Origin: Planctomycetota bacterium
GTDB taxonomy: Bacteria > Planctomycetota > Planctomycetia > Pirellulales > Pirellulaceae
Direction: 5' to 3'
NCBI GenBank assembly: GCA_963204915.1
Contig: CAUJHS010000076.1
Location: forward strand, 62,001 to 126,000
DNA length: 64,000 nt
Shown: in pieces, positions 1-9,645 of the stretch
How the letters are laid out: every line of letters begins with the position of its first letter
How positions within the stretch are numbered: the first letter of the stretch is position 1
Position numbers and translations under genes: made by a program
Notes under the pieces: generated by a model
The model's input: only the letters and a program-made list of their open reading frames with translations
The model's database searches: none
Told to the model about the DNA's origin: nothing

Positions 1-1116
1 AAGATCTTCTACGGCCACACTGCCAGGGTCCACCATCTGCCGCTCCCAACGTTGACCGCTCGCATCCTGGGGGTCGTAAATGCGAATGCCGCAAGGGTGC
101 TGAGGATCCTTATTATCGCGCACTCCGATGATAAGCTCCTCATCTTCATCGCTGTCAAGGTTTGCGCACCATACCGCGTGTCCCCACTGTAACTCTTCAT
201 CGAGCACTCGGCGGGTCCACAGCCATTCGCCTGTTTTTGGCTGAGGTTCTTTGGGCCGTGCATAAACGACAATCTGATTTCCATGCCAGGGTTCGATCGT
301 CGCAATGTAATCGCCTCCCCCGGCCAGCAAACCGTGTTTAATTTCACTAGCGCCACGATTCGGCGAAGTTTCTTGGTTTCCTGTACCAATCCGTGTGCTT
401 CGCCAAGAGCCGTCATCATTTCTCTCTAACAAATTCACTCCCTCAAAACTCACCACAAGCAAGTCAAGTTTGCCATCTTTGTTAAGGTCGGTTGCGACAA
501 AGTTGTGCGTTACATGCAATTCATTGGAGATAACCTGCGGCTCCCAAGAGCCTCGCACTGGGTCATTCGGAATAGAATACGACAACAGCCGCACGCCCTG
601 TTCCTGGAAGTGAGGGCGACTTGAGTTTCGCCCCAAGAGCGGCGCCACAATCAACTCTTGGCGGTTGTCGCCGTCCAGATCCAACCACTGCATGCGATGC
701 ACGGTTGGCTCTTCCCCAATGGGATGCAACGTCCAAGGTGCGGTCACGTTTACTCCCTGCTGAATCCAGGCGATTTGGCCACCTTGCGTGGTATTGAGCG
801 TCCAATCGGCGCCGAGAGCGAAGTCAAGTTTTCCATCGCCGTCAATATCGTGTGGCGCAAAACATACGTTATCCGGTTTGGTCTGCCCCTCGATGAGCAC
901 GTGTTCTTGCCAGGTTGGGTTCTCCAACCAAAGAATGCGTGTTTTGTCGACAATCGCGATATCCAACCGATCGTCATCGTTCATATCAATTAACCGAACC
1001 GCGTACCCGACGCCTAGTTTGGTCGGAAGTTCGATTGCGTTCAGGGGTACTTCGCCACTCGCCGCTGAAGCCAAAGTGATACACAGCAGCATACAAAACC
1101 CAATTGCATTTCGCAT
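1..1116 (-). CDS. Secreted FG-GAP/VCBS-repeat protein, C-terminus cut by window edge
   Basis: An uninterrupted minus-strand frame runs from an ATG at 1116 to base 1, so at least 372 residues are present and the stop lies outside the window. The N-terminus is a signal peptide (MRNAIGFCMLLCITLASAAS), so the protein is exported. The rest has several calcium-binding, FG-GAP/VCBS-like loops: DMNDDDRLDIAIV, DIDGDGKLDFALG, DLDGDNRQELIV, DLNKDGKLDLLVV and NLDSDEDEELIIG. Repeats of this kind fold as an integrin-alpha-like beta-propeller and are abundant in planctomycete secreted proteins, where they may bind polymers or surfaces. No catalytic motif is visible. It diverges from the porin at 1469. Because no stop falls inside the window, a simple ORF search misses it and reports only shadow frames. 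Family assignment is confident; the biological role is unknown. Confidence 0.85.
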   Translation of the reverse strand, partial: MRNAIGFCMLLCITLASAASGEVPLNAIELPTKLGVGYAVRLIDMNDDDRLDIAIVDKTRILWLENPTWQEHVLIEGQTKPDNVCFAPHDIDGDGKLDFALGADWTLNTTQGGQIAWIQQGVNVTAPWTLHPIGEEPTVHRMQWLDLDGDNRQELIVAPLLGRNSSRPHFQEQGVRLLSYSIPNDPVRGSWEPQVISNELHVTHNFVATDLNKDGKLDLLVVSFEGVNLLERNDDGSWRSTRIGTGNQETSPNRGASEIKHGLLAGGGDYIATIEPWHGNQIVVYARPKEPQPKTGEWLWTRRVLDEELQWGHAVWCANLDSDEDEELIIGVRDNKDPQHPCGIRIYDPQDASGQRWERQMVDPGSVAVEDL

Positions 1117-1468
1117 TTTACGAGTCAACTCCCAAGGGACCGTGTTTCCTGCTTAGTGGTAATAAACATTAAACGGCTACCAAACGCAAACGCTTTTTCG
1201 CAAGTCAAACGAATACCGCACGTCCGCGCACGTGGTCGTATCATGGAGGGCCCACGAAAGCGTTAAGCTTTCACCGGTCTTCGCATTTTAAACGACGGAT
1301 TCTAATGACAGTTCCTTCTGTGACGGATTTAGCGAATCTTCATACAACCGTACTCAGAAAAATCCGAATTATTAACACAGATTCACTTCGCCGAGCGGTG
1401 TCACGCCATGAACTGCCCAAGGGACGCCACTTTCGCAGTTTGCTACTGCGCATGCCTATGAGTTTGGA
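1117..1468. other. Divergent intergenic region between FG-GAP gene and porin
   Basis: 352 bases with no convincing gene. A short frame starting at 1305 overlaps the porin start and looks non-coding. A small inverted repeat GAAAGC-GTTAA-GCTTTC lies at 1256-1272. The segment must hold the promoters of both divergent genes, but I could not assign -35/-10 boxes or a clear Pho box. Confidence 0.4.
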
Positions 1469-2959
1469 ATGCGATCGTTCGGTAAATCGATTACGTCAAT
1501 CACGTTAACATTTTTTAGCATTCTCGGAATGCAAAGAATGGCGTTCTCCTTTGAACCAACGGTTCAAACCGCCCTTCCAGCTTCATCGATCGCCCTTGAC
1601 GAGGACAGCGATGAGAAATCCCTCGAGGATCGCTTCGACGCGTTGGAAAAAGAATTCAAGGAACAACAAGAAACCATTGACGACTTGAAATCTGACATCG
1701 AAACGGCGGTCAATCCCGGTCATTCCGACGCGAGCATGAAGGTGGTCGGCCGCATACACATGGATTACTGGACTTATCCGCACTCGGAGCCAGGAATCAA
1801 TCTGATTGAAACAGGCAACCCCGCGATTAGTCCCCAAGACGTACTTGGCTTCCGGCGTTTACGTTTTGGAGTGCGCGGCGATTTGCCCTCCAATATGGAG
1901 TATCGCATCGAAATGGAGTTTGCCGGCGGCAATGACGTTGAGTTTCGCGACGCCTGGCTTGGGTGGAACGATCTTCCAATTTTTCAAAAACTACTCATCG
2001 GTAATCAGAAACGCCCGTACAGCTTAGACCAATGGAATAGTTCTCGCTACAACGTGTTTATGGAGCGGCCTTTCATCGGCGACGCCTTCAACGCCGATAC
2101 ACGTCGGTTTGGCATCCAGAGTTGGGCGCATTCCGAGGACTTGCGGTACAATTGGCAGTACGGCGTTTTCAACCAAAGGCTTATCCAGGATGAAGGGGTC
2201 TACATCAGCGATCATTTGCAGCCGGAATACGCTGGAAGGTTCGCGAATACCTGGTGGTACGATGAAACCTCCGACGGCCGTGGATACGGGCACTGGGCAA
2301 TCTCTGGCTCACTAGCGCATCCTGACGGCACTGCCGGCGCCGACCCCGATCCGATTGGCTCCGACCGTGCGCAAAATGAGGCGCGCTTTCGCGCTCGACC
2401 GGAAGGACGCACGGTTCAACGTTGGGTCGATACGGAGCGCATTGCCGGCGCGGATTGGTTTGAACTTCTCGGCGTAGAGGGAGTCTTCAATGTAGGGCCC
2501 GTTCAGTTTGTTGCCGAGTATCAAAACGTTTGGCTACAACGCGATCCCGGCGCCGGTCCCGATTTGTTCTTTTACGGCGCCTACGGCTACGTGTCGTACT
2601 TCTTAACTGGGGAACACATGCCGTGGGATCGGGAAACAGGGCAACTCGAACGCCCCGTTCCCTTCGAGAACTTCTTCTTGGTCGACCGCTGCAGCGGCGG
2701 AGTCGGTCGTGGGTGGGGCGCCTGGCAAGTCGCCTTGCGCTATGACTATATCGATCTCTCCGACGATAACATTGTGGGCGGCGAAGACCAGGCGGTAACG
2801 CTCGCCTTGAACTGGTATTGGACGCCTTACGCGCGACTGCAATTTAATTACATCGTCGGCGAATTACATAACCATCGGCTGGACGCCGACAATCCCGCAT
2901 CCCCGGTAATCGGGGGCGATTATCAAATCATCGGCACACGCGCGATGGTCGACTTCTAA
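1469..2959 (+). CDS. Phosphate-selective porin (OprO/OprP-like) outer-membrane protein
   Basis: 496 residues. A signal peptide (about 1-27) is followed by a short coiled coil (about 45-75, LEDRFDALEKEFKEQQ...) and then a long beta-rich domain. Features of the OprO/P porin family include FRRLRFGVRGDLPSNMEYRIEM, a run of alternating aromatic strands and a C-terminal phenylalanine (...GTRAMVDF), the usual outer-membrane insertion signal. Such porins form 16-stranded trimers for phosphate, polyphosphate or other anions. The N-terminal coiled coil resembles the peptidoglycan-facing or trimerising region seen in related porins. The Cys-rich lipoprotein gene starts only 24 bases downstream, so the two probably form an operon. 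The ATG at 1469 is the start that gives the signal peptide. Substrate is not provable from sequence. Confidence 0.85.
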   Translation: MRSFGKSITSITLTFFSILGMQRMAFSFEPTVQTALPASSIALDEDSDEKSLEDRFDALEKEFKEQQETIDDLKSDIETAVNPGHSDASMKVVGRIHMDYWTYPHSEPGINLIETGNPAISPQDVLGFRRLRFGVRGDLPSNMEYRIEMEFAGGNDVEFRDAWLGWNDLPIFQKLLIGNQKRPYSLDQWNSSRYNVFMERPFIGDAFNADTRRFGIQSWAHSEDLRYNWQYGVFNQRLIQDEGVYISDHLQPEYAGRFANTWWYDETSDGRGYGHWAISGSLAHPDGTAGADPDPIGSDRAQNEARFRARPEGRTVQRWVDTERIAGADWFELLGVEGVFNVGPVQFVAEYQNVWLQRDPGAGPDLFFYGAYGYVSYFLTGEHMPWDRETGQLERPVPFENFFLVDRCSGGVGRGWGAWQVALRYDYIDLSDDNIVGGEDQAVTLALNWYWTPYARLQFNYIVGELHNHRLDADNPASPVIGGDYQIIGTRAMVDF

Positions 2960-2983
2960 ACAAGCACGTGCACGAGGTGGCCC

Positions 2984-3337
2984 ATGCGAAGGTGTGTTTT
3001 GTGGCTGGGGTTGATTCTGGGAACAACCGGCTGCACCATGCTTGGCGGAGAGAAATGTGCGACGCCCGTCGTGTGTCCTCGTTGCCATGAGCATTGCACG
3101 CTCGAAATCGAAAAGGTCTCGGAATCGAACACCTGTTACGAGGTGGAGTGTGAGGCGATATGCGTCCCGCGCGTGAAACTACCGTGGAAAGACGGTTGCG
3201 AGCCGCCGCAGTGTGCACGAACTCGCCTTGTGCACGTGCTTGTCGAGAAAGAATACGAATGTGAACGCTGCCATTATAAATGGACGCCAGTGTGTTGCGA
3301 AAACTGCAAGCCCGAAGATCAAGACAAGGACGAGTGA
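2984..3337 (+). CDS. Small cysteine-rich lipoprotein
   Basis: 117 residues with a clear lipoprotein signal: basic start (MRR), hydrophobic core and lipobox (LGTTGC, Cys17). I count 16 cysteines, about 14 in the mature chain after the lipidated one, arranged in several CxxC pairs (CPRC, CERC, CCENC). That density suggests bound zinc or iron, or a dense disulfide network in the periplasm. The C-terminal tail is acidic (KPEDQDKDE). It begins 24 bases after the porin stop, which suggests co-expression and an envelope location together with the porin. I do not recognise a named family. Confidence is good that it is a real gene and lipoprotein; function is unknown. Confidence 0.75.
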   Translation: MRRCVLWLGLILGTTGCTMLGGEKCATPVVCPRCHEHCTLEIEKVSESNTCYEVECEAICVPRVKLPWKDGCEPPQCARTRLVHVLVEKEYECERCHYKWTPVCCENCKPEDQDKDE

Positions 3338-3354
3338 AACTCGCCTGCGACATT

Positions 3355-3379
3355 GGCGGTGATTGCCTTCGCCACCGCC
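3355..3379. terminator. Possible hairpin between convergent genes
   Basis: Perfect 7-bp inverted repeat GGCGGTG (3355-3361) and CACCGCC (3373-3379) in the 91-base gap between the convergent lipoprotein and SulP genes. No T-run follows, so a terminator role is only inferred from position. Confidence 0.3.
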
Positions 3380-3428
3380 GTAATTCGGAACGTCTCAGGG
3401 TTTGGTCGTCGGGTATATGAATACCACG

Positions 3429-5333
3429 TCAAGCGACCTGCTTCGCAGGTTTTGGCTTGGCGCCAGTGGTTTCACGGCGGAACGACGCATGCAGCGAGTC
3501 CCAATCGATGACAAGCTTGCCGCCGGTTGCTTCATGCTGTTTCGCCCAGTTCATGAGTAGATCTAAACACGCGTGGTCGATGTAATCGAGCCTTTCGAAG
3601 TCGACGTGCAATTCGGCGCCCGAGGGCACACGTTCCAGTTCACAGGCCAGGCGAGGAAGCCGCAAAAACGTCGCCGATCCGGCGATGTGCAGCACGATCA
3701 CACGGCTGCCAGGAGCGCTTTCCAATCGGACATCCAATTGGGAAAACGTGTACAACAGTTTCACGGCGGCCAACGCTACGCCGAGCAACACTCCTTCCAG
3801 CAGGTTCGTAGCAACAATCGTCACGACCGTCGCGGCGTAAATCGCCACTTCGCCCCAACCGTATTTCCATAGCGCTTTGATCGATTTGATGTCGACAAGT
3901 TTATAGCCTGTGTAAACCAAGATCGCCGCCAGACACGCGGTAGGAATCATTCGCAAAACGAAGGCAAGTCCCGAAACGAATACCAGAAGCCAAACGCCGT
4001 GCAGCATCGCGGAAAACCGCGATTTGCCGCCTGCATTGACGTTCGCGGAACTGCGCACAATCACGCCGGTCATGGGAAGGGCGCCGAGAAACCCGCAAAC
4101 GATGTTGCCCACGCCTTGGGCGCAAAGTTCACGGTCGTACTTCGTGCGCTGGCCATTGTGCATTTGATCGACAGCCGTCGCACACAACAACGTTTCTGCA
4201 CTCGCCACAATGGCGATCACGAACGCAAACTCCACAAGTTCGCGCCAGGGCACGTCTTCAAAGACGCTCCGAGTTGGAAACGTAATTTCGTCCCACAGGT
4301 TCGAGGGGACCTCGACGTAAAACACAGGCAGCGCGAACAGTGCGGCGACGGTCGTTGCGATTACGACCGCAATCAACGGGGAGGGAATAATGCGTGAACG
4401 GCCTGGCGCCAACTGCCAAACAAGAATTACGGCGATCGTCAAGATTCCCAGTATCGCCGCGAAACTGTGGTTTTTTAGCCGCCCGAGCAGTATTTCAAGG
4501 TCTTCCGTGGCGTCCTGTTGGGATTGGAGCGCGGTCGCGAGATCGCCATCGCGCAGCGCCATCATTGCGGCCTGGCTATGCGTCTCAGCGGCAACGGCGG
4601 ATTCGCGAATCGCCTGTGCGCGTTCGTTGTGGTCGGTCCTCGCCTCGTACTTGCGCAATTGATCGGCTAGAACGGCAAGTTGCTGCGCGACCGCTTCTTG
4701 TTGTTGTGCGACCGATTCGGGTACGACGGCGTCGGAATCGCCTAGCGTATCCGTGATTTGGTGCACGTGGGCTTGCTGACGGTGAAGTTCGCCAACGGTC
4801 CGCAACGAATCGGCGCGAAACTGACGTAGTTCACGATTGTGAAAGTCTGTCGGCGAAAACGCCTTCCACACGGCCTGCGGCAACGTGGCCAGGTTCTCAA
4901 GACCGCTTCCTTTCGGGCGGTCGTCAACCATGACGTGAAACTGACTGGCGAAAATCAAGATCCCGATGCCGGCAAGCATCCCTTTAATGACGGCCGGCGA
5001 CACGGCGCGAAACCACTGGCCAAGATGGAGTACGCCAGCAACGACTTGTATTAAACCCGCAAGCAAGACCACCATGCCTAGCGCTTCTAAACCAAACCGC
5101 TGGACAATCTCATACACAAGCACAATGAGTCCCGCCGCGGGACCACTCACCTGCAACGGACATCCGGCGATTGCGCCAACAAGAATGCCGCCCACGATTC
5201 CCGTGATCAAGCCTGCCGCGACGGGAACGCCGCAAGCAATAGCGATACCCATGCATAACGGCAATGCGACCAAAAAAACCACGATCGAAGCAAAGAAATC
5301 ACTTTTCAACGTTCCACGCCAAGAAGCGTTCAT
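3429..5333 (-). CDS. SulP-family anion transporter with STAS domain, probable bicarbonate uptake
   Basis: 634 residues. The N-terminal transmembrane part shows SulP signatures: FFASIVVFLVALPLCMGIAI, GLITGIVGG and VSGPAAGLIVLV. The C-terminal about 100 residues form a STAS domain (GSRVIVLHIAGSATFLRLP... FERLDYIDHACLDLLM). SulP proteins carry sulfate, bicarbonate, chloride or dicarboxylates. A beta carbonic anhydrase encoded just upstream on the same strand favours bicarbonate, as in BicA-like systems. Unusually, about 130-150 hydrophilic, Gln/Ala-rich, probably coiled-coil residues (about 135-290; DNA about 4464-4930) lie between membrane helices 5 and 6, where relatives have a short loop. A GAGAGG sequence lies about 12 bases before the ATG. 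Family is certain; substrate is inferred. Confidence 0.88.
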   Translation of the reverse strand: MNASWRGTLKSDFFASIVVFLVALPLCMGIAIACGVPVAAGLITGIVGGILVGAIAGCPLQVSGPAAGLIVLVYEIVQRFGLEALGMVVLLAGLIQVVAGVLHLGQWFRAVSPAVIKGMLAGIGILIFASQFHVMVDDRPKGSGLENLATLPQAVWKAFSPTDFHNRELRQFRADSLRTVGELHRQQAHVHQITDTLGDSDAVVPESVAQQQEAVAQQLAVLADQLRKYEARTDHNERAQAIRESAVAAETHSQAAMMALRDGDLATALQSQQDATEDLEILLGRLKNHSFAAILGILTIAVILVWQLAPGRSRIIPSPLIAVVIATTVAALFALPVFYVEVPSNLWDEITFPTRSVFEDVPWRELVEFAFVIAIVASAETLLCATAVDQMHNGQRTKYDRELCAQGVGNIVCGFLGALPMTGVIVRSSANVNAGGKSRFSAMLHGVWLLVFVSGLAFVLRMIPTACLAAILVYTGYKLVDIKSIKALWKYGWGEVAIYAATVVTIVATNLLEGVLLGVALAAVKLLYTFSQLDVRLESAPGSRVIVLHIAGSATFLRLPRLACELERVPSGAELHVDFERLDYIDHACLDLLMNWAKQHEATGGKLVIDWDSLHASFRRETTGAKPKPAKQVA

Positions 5334-5597
5334 CTTAGGAATAACCTCTCAAGAGAATTCGCGTATGGAGGACCCTATCGCCAGGCGCAAGTCGAGCCAG
5401 AGTGGGGTCATATCAAGCGCTGAGCCGCATCAATGCGCACTCAGCATGCATCGCCACGTTCCGCGGCGAGTTGAAACAGTTTGTTCTGAATGCGACGTCG
5501 CCGAGTTGCTGCGAAACGCCAACAAGCTGTCGCTCGAATTGTGTGCGAACGAAGCTAAAATCCGAATGACCGACCGTAAGATGAAACGCGAAGCGTG

Positions 5598-6269
5598 TTA
5601 CCGCCCGGCCCCAACACCGGCAAACATATGCCCTGTTGGTTTGCCGTCACTCTGCTCGATCGACAGAAATTGTCCATGTTCGGCGTCATATCCGAACACT
5701 TGTCCCGTTTCAAACTTGTAAACCCATCCATGCACGTTCAATTCCCCGCGCGATAGGGCAGCGGCAACGGACGGGTGTGTGCGTAGGTTTTCAAGCTGTA
5801 CAAGCACGTTTTCTTCAACCGTTGCCGTTAACAGCGCCTTCTCGTCGGTAATATGCGTGTAATTTTCCTTGACGATGCGCGCGGTAGCCTCGGCGTGATG
5901 CAACCACTTACGAACGGCGTGTAGATTTTGCACCTGTTCAGGATGCAACAGTCCATTCATTGCGCCGCAGTGAGAGTGGCCACATACGATGATGTCGCGC
6001 ACTTTCAATATCGAAACAGCGTATTCGATCGTGGCGGCTTCGCCTCCAAACACAGCGCCGTAAGGAGGCACCAGATTCCCGGCATTACGCATGATAAACA
6101 GGTCGCCGGGACGCGTTTGTGTCAGCATGCTGACATCGAGCCGCGAATCTGAGCATGTGATGAAAAGCGCCAACGGTTGTTGCCCTCCCACAAGACGCTC
6201 AAACAGCAGCTGATTGCTTGTGAAAATATTCTTTTGGAAATGGTGGATGCCTTGAACGAGTTTTTGCAT
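5598..6269 (-). CDS. Beta-class carbonic anhydrase
   Basis: 223 residues. It interconverts CO2 and bicarbonate using a zinc ion. The zinc ligands of the beta class are visible: Cys and Asp in ITCSDSRLD (about 38-46) and the His/Cys pair in [11 protein letters not shown] (about 96-106). The segment [12 protein letters not shown] is also typical. Length fits the cytosolic bacterial enzymes; there is no signal peptide. The SulP transporter gene follows 264 bases downstream on the same strand. The two together suggest an inorganic-carbon or pH homeostasis module, with the enzyme equilibrating transported bicarbonate. The gap is long enough for a separate promoter, so one operon is not proven. The ATG at 6269 has no strong Shine-Dalgarno sequence. 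Confidence 0.93.
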   Translation of the reverse strand: MQKLVQGIHHFQKNIFTSNQLLFERLVGGQQPLALFITCSDSRLDVSMLTQTRPGDLFIMRNAGNLVPPYGAVFGGEAATIEYAVSILKVRDIIVCGHSHCGAMNGLLHPEQVQNLHAVRKWLHHAEATARIVKENYTHITDEKALLTATVEENVLVQLENLRTHPSVAAALSRGELNVHGWVYKFETGQVFGYDAEHGQFLSIEQSDGKPTGHMFAGVGAGR

Positions 6270-6489
6270 GGCACAGTTTTTCTTGGGATGGATAGATTAG
6301 TAGTGTCCTGGCGCGACCAGCAATTCGCTAGAAACGCGCACCATTACAGCGCTGGAACGAGTGCGAATCGCGAACCGGCGCGGAAACGCTACTCTTCTAC
6401 TGCGACTACCAGACCGGCGCACGAAAATGAGCGGTTGAATCGTACGCCGAAAAAAGACGCGCGCGTGAAGGCGCGCAGCGACACTTCCA

Positions 6490-6777
6490 TCAAAGTCGTA
6501 ACGGCGCCAATAACCCATTATCCAGGCGATGGCCCGAATAGTTGGCTAACCTTTTAGCAATCGTTGCGGGTCGAATCGACTGGCGACGAAAGCGAATGGC
6601 CCCGCTTTTCGAAACTTTCGAACGAAAGTCCCGATTTGCAGACGCGGACGAATACAGCGTTTCATGCTGAATCTCATGCTCTTCGGTCGGACGTTGACCT
6701 GGAAAAGCACGGAACTGCGCCGTATTCGGCGTTATCGAGAATAAGACAAAAACGATCAGTAACGGTAAACAACGCAT
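6490..6777 (-). CDS. Possible small secreted hypothetical protein
   Basis: 95-residue frame. The first about 21 residues (MRCLPLLIVFVLFSITPNTAQ) look like a signal peptide; the remainder is Arg/Ser-rich with no recognised domain. It has no clear Shine-Dalgarno sequence. A second Arg-rich frame (6297-6518, minus) overlaps its end, so a frameshift or a non-coding origin is possible. It lies upstream of the carbonic anhydrase gene on the same strand. Reported because the leader is convincing; the body is not. Confidence 0.3.
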   Translation of the reverse strand: MRCLPLLIVFVLFSITPNTAQFRAFPGQRPTEEHEIQHETLYSSASANRDFRSKVSKSGAIRFRRQSIRPATIAKRLANYSGHRLDNGLLAPLRL

Positions 6778-7121
6778 CGGTCTTTATTATTGATAGCTCA
6801 TATCGCGCGTTGGAAAAACCGCAAAACTGAGTTGTGCCTGGAGTCCGGTACACGAGAGGGTATGTTCGGTTGGGAGTTCATACTAACTATCGTCGAATAA
6901 TTCGTCAACCTGCATGCAACTTCCAGGTAGCTCTACAGTTGCATATGATAATAACCCAGAAGAACTAAATCCGCCAGAAGAGGGAATTGCTCAAACGTGG
7001 CGAGCGGCTAAATTAACGAGAGACCCGCCGAACTGCCTTCACGGACGCCGCAGGGCGTTTCCTCCCGGCGAGGCAAGCCGCGCCCCGTTGGAGTGTCTTC
7101 CTTCCAATAATGGTAGAATAG
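6778..7121. other. Gene-free stretch
   Basis: 344 bases with only short conflicting frames on both strands and no recognisable RNA. It presumably contains the promoter of the small gene at 7122. Confidence 0.35.
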
Positions 7122-7385
7122 ATGACTTCGACTACTCTTCCGTCGACGAATTCCCCTCCCCGTTGGCGACAGGAACGTTCGCGATTCGCTCGAATGTCGA
7201 ATTGTCGTTTTGTCGACCCGACAGAATTCGTCCAACTTGTAACATCGTGGAGAAAACTGGAACGACGCGATGTTGCGGCTTGCGAACTAGCGGGCGTCTT
7301 TGATCCAACCACGAACGAATGGTTTGTGGTTGAAGAGGAAAAACTGGCGGAAGTGCTTTCTGCTCGCTTAGGCGATGTGAACTGA
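7122..7385 (+). CDS. Small conserved-looking hypothetical protein
   Basis: 87-residue frame. The last about 60 residues have the composition of a folded soluble domain: FVQLVTSWRKLERR, ACELAGVFDPTTNEWF and an acidic amphipathic C-terminal helix (VVEEEKLAEVLSARLG). The first 24 residues are Ser/Thr/Arg-rich and may not be translated; an internal ATG at 7194 would give 63 residues. No Shine-Dalgarno sequence decides between them. No family recognised. It converges with the dehydratase gene at 7528. Confidence 0.45.
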   Translation: MTSTTLPSTNSPPRWRQERSRFARMSNCRFVDPTEFVQLVTSWRKLERRDVAACELAGVFDPTTNEWFVVEEEKLAEVLSARLGDVN

Positions 7386-7527
7386 GCGGACCTTGCGCGT
7401 AGCGCAAATCAGGTCGCAGTTTCGCTATTCTTCGTAGCGTTAGCCATTTGACAAGACGCCGGATTGGCGGATTTCGCCTCATCGTCCAGGCAACGAACCT
7501 GACCGTTAGACCGCTTCCGCGAAAGAG

Positions 7528-9546
7528 TCAACTACCGTGGGGCGGAGACGCGCAAGAGACTTTTTCACCCGCTTGTAACAGTTCGATAATCTTATCGACG
7601 TCATAGACACACCCACCCCAAGCGCCCCCTCCTGCGCGCTGCAGTGCAGCCCACAGTCGGGTATCACGAGGCAATTTAGGATCGGCACGTAGGTCTTCGC
7701 GAGGCGCGCGTTCACGCAATATTTGTGCGCCATCTTCCGCGGAGAACCGGTGGTCCCCAACACCGACAAAATCAACGGTACCAACCAAGTTAATGCGGTC
7801 GACGATTACCTGAATCATATCTCCATCACGCACTTTCCCAAGCGGTCCCCCCGCGAGCGCCTCGGGGCCAACATGGCCAATACAGGCGCCTGTACTGACG
7901 CCCGAAAATCTTGCGTCCGTAACAAGCGCAACGTCTCGACCCCACTTCAGATACTTCAGGGCGGAGGTAATTTGGTACGTTTCCTCCATACCCGATCCGA
8001 GGGGTCCTCGCCCCGCTAAGACAATGACATCGCCAGGCTGTATGGGACGATCCGATTGTCCTTTAACGGCGGCAATCGCGTCACGTTCCGACGTAAACAC
8101 GCGAGCGGGCCCCGTCTTGCGGTACACCCCGTCTGGGTCAACCACGGCAGGATCTATCGATGTCGCCTTGATAACGGCGCCCTCCGGACAAAGGTTTCCA
8201 ACAGGAAAGCAAACCGTGCTCGTCATTCCGCGCCGCCGAGCCTCGTTCGGGTGCAAGATCACCTCGTCCGGATCCACACCATCTTGCCGGCGTAATGTTT
8301 CTCGCAAGTGTCGACGACGTTCCGAATGCTCCCACCATTCAAGAGACGCTTCCAAACTTTCGCCTGTAACGGTTAGTACGTTCAGATCAAGCAAGTTCAA
8401 CTCTCGCAAATGCAGCATGATCTCGGGAACGCCGCCCGCGAGAAAAACTCGCACCGTGGGATGATTCGTCGGACCGTTCGGCAACACATCAACAAACCTC
8501 GGCACGCGACGATTCACCTCGATCCAGTCTTGTACTGTCGGCCTTTGCAAGCCAGCCTCGTACGCGATCGCGGGGATATGAAGCAGGAGATTCGTCGAGC
8601 CGCCGCAGGCCGCATGCAAAATCATCGCGTTACGTATCGACGCATCGGTAAGGATGTCGCGCATGCGGATTCCTCGCTCCGCGAGTCGCCACAGGGCCTT
8701 GGCGCTACGACGGGCCATATCGAGCCAAATCGGCTGGCCGCTTGGCGCCAATGCCGTATGAGGTAGAGACAGCCCAAGACCTTCCGCGATCACTTGCGAG
8801 GTCGCGGCTGTACCCAAAAACTGACACCCCCCTCCAGGGGAAGCGCATGCAGCGCATCCTGCCACTGCGGCCTCTTCCAGCGTGATTTCGCCCTGAACGT
8901 AGCGTGCCCCGATCGTCTGCACTTTGCCAGCGTCTTCCCCCTCAGCCGGAGGAAGCGTAACACCTCCTGGGACTAGCACGCATGGCAAGTCGTGAGCCCC
9001 TGCTAGCGCCATCATCATCGCGGGCAGGCCTTTATCACATGTTGCGGCTCCAAGAACGCCACGCCGGGTGGGAAGCGAACGAATCAGCCGCCGGAACACC
9101 ATGGCCGCGTCGTTCCGATACGGTAAGCTGTCAAACATACCCGTCGTTCCTTGCGACCGACCGTCGCAAGGGTCAGAGCAGTATGCGGCGAAAGGGACGC
9201 CGCCTGCCGCTTTCAGCACTCGGGCGGCTTCCTGCACAAGCAGACCGACTTCCCAATGGCCCGTATGGAAACCAAGCGCGATCGGAGAGCCGTCGGAAGC
9301 GCGAACTCCACCCTGAGTGCTAAGTAATAAAAACTGGGGCCCCAGAAGTTCCCGCGGGCTCCACCCCATCCCCGCGTTTTGCGTCATACCAAACAGGTCG
9401 CCGCTGGACCAGGTACGAAGCATTTCGTCGGTTAGGGGCAACGCCCCCATCGGGCCACGGGCCTTGGTCTGAACGGCGTAGAGCCCGTCATCGTGCGAAT
9501 CAAGCAATTCCTCCAGCCCGAACTTTGGAGTTGTCTTTGACGCCAT
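7528..9546 (-). CDS. yjhG: YjhG/YagF-family sugar-acid dehydratase (IlvD/Edd superfamily)
   Basis: 672 residues, close to the length of E. coli YjhG/YagF. These enzymes dehydrate sugar acids such as D-xylonate to 2-keto-3-deoxy acids using an Fe-S cluster and Mg2+. Cluster and metal motifs of the IlvD/Edd fold are present: [11 protein letters not shown] (about 123-133), [13 protein letters not shown] (about 166-178) and [13 protein letters not shown] (about 312-324). The [19 protein letters not shown] stretch near 575 is also characteristic. The tail [10 protein letters not shown] fits the YjhG branch rather than IlvD. No sugar transporter or aldolase gene is adjacent, so the substrate (xylonate in E. 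coli) is inferred by homology only. It appears to be transcribed alone. Confidence 0.88.
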   Translation of the reverse strand: MASKTTPKFGLEELLDSHDDGLYAVQTKARGPMGALPLTDEMLRTWSSGDLFGMTQNAGMGWSPRELLGPQFLLLSTQGGVRASDGSPIALGFHTGHWEVGLLVQEAARVLKAAGGVPFAAYCSDPCDGRSQGTTGMFDSLPYRNDAAMVFRRLIRSLPTRRGVLGAATCDKGLPAMMMALAGAHDLPCVLVPGGVTLPPAEGEDAGKVQTIGARYVQGEITLEEAAVAGCAACASPGGGCQFLGTAATSQVIAEGLGLSLPHTALAPSGQPIWLDMARRSAKALWRLAERGIRMRDILTDASIRNAMILHAACGGSTNLLLHIPAIAYEAGLQRPTVQDWIEVNRRVPRFVDVLPNGPTNHPTVRVFLAGGVPEIMLHLRELNLLDLNVLTVTGESLEASLEWWEHSERRRHLRETLRRQDGVDPDEVILHPNEARRRGMTSTVCFPVGNLCPEGAVIKATSIDPAVVDPDGVYRKTGPARVFTSERDAIAAVKGQSDRPIQPGDVIVLAGRGPLGSGMEETYQITSALKYLKWGRDVALVTDARFSGVSTGACIGHVGPEALAGGPLGKVRDGDMIQVIVDRINLVGTVDFVGVGDHRFSAEDGAQILRERAPREDLRADPKLPRDTRLWAALQRAGGGAWGGCVYDVDKIIELLQAGEKVSCASPPHGS

Positions 9547-9645
9547 ACCACATCGCTCCGGTAAGTGTGTGGGGGATTGTACGCATCACAATCTCCCGCA
9601 ACAACGGAGCAACATTAAAATCGCGCTCGGGCGGAACGGAAGAGT

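Noticed and set aside
9-1156. Several short frames on both strands across the first kilobase
   Set aside because: All are shadows of the continuous FG-GAP frame on the minus strand, which has a signal peptide and calcium loops.
1305-1508. 67-residue frame before the porin
   Set aside because: Overlaps the porin signal peptide, lacks a ribosome site and has no coding character.
4966-5721. 251-residue plus-strand frame opposite SulP and the carbonic anhydrase gene end
   Set aside because: Overlaps two clear genes and has no protein-like composition.
6297-6518. 73-residue Arg-rich minus-strand frame after the possible secreted protein
   Set aside because: Could be a frameshifted continuation of 6490-6777, but nothing shows that it is translated.
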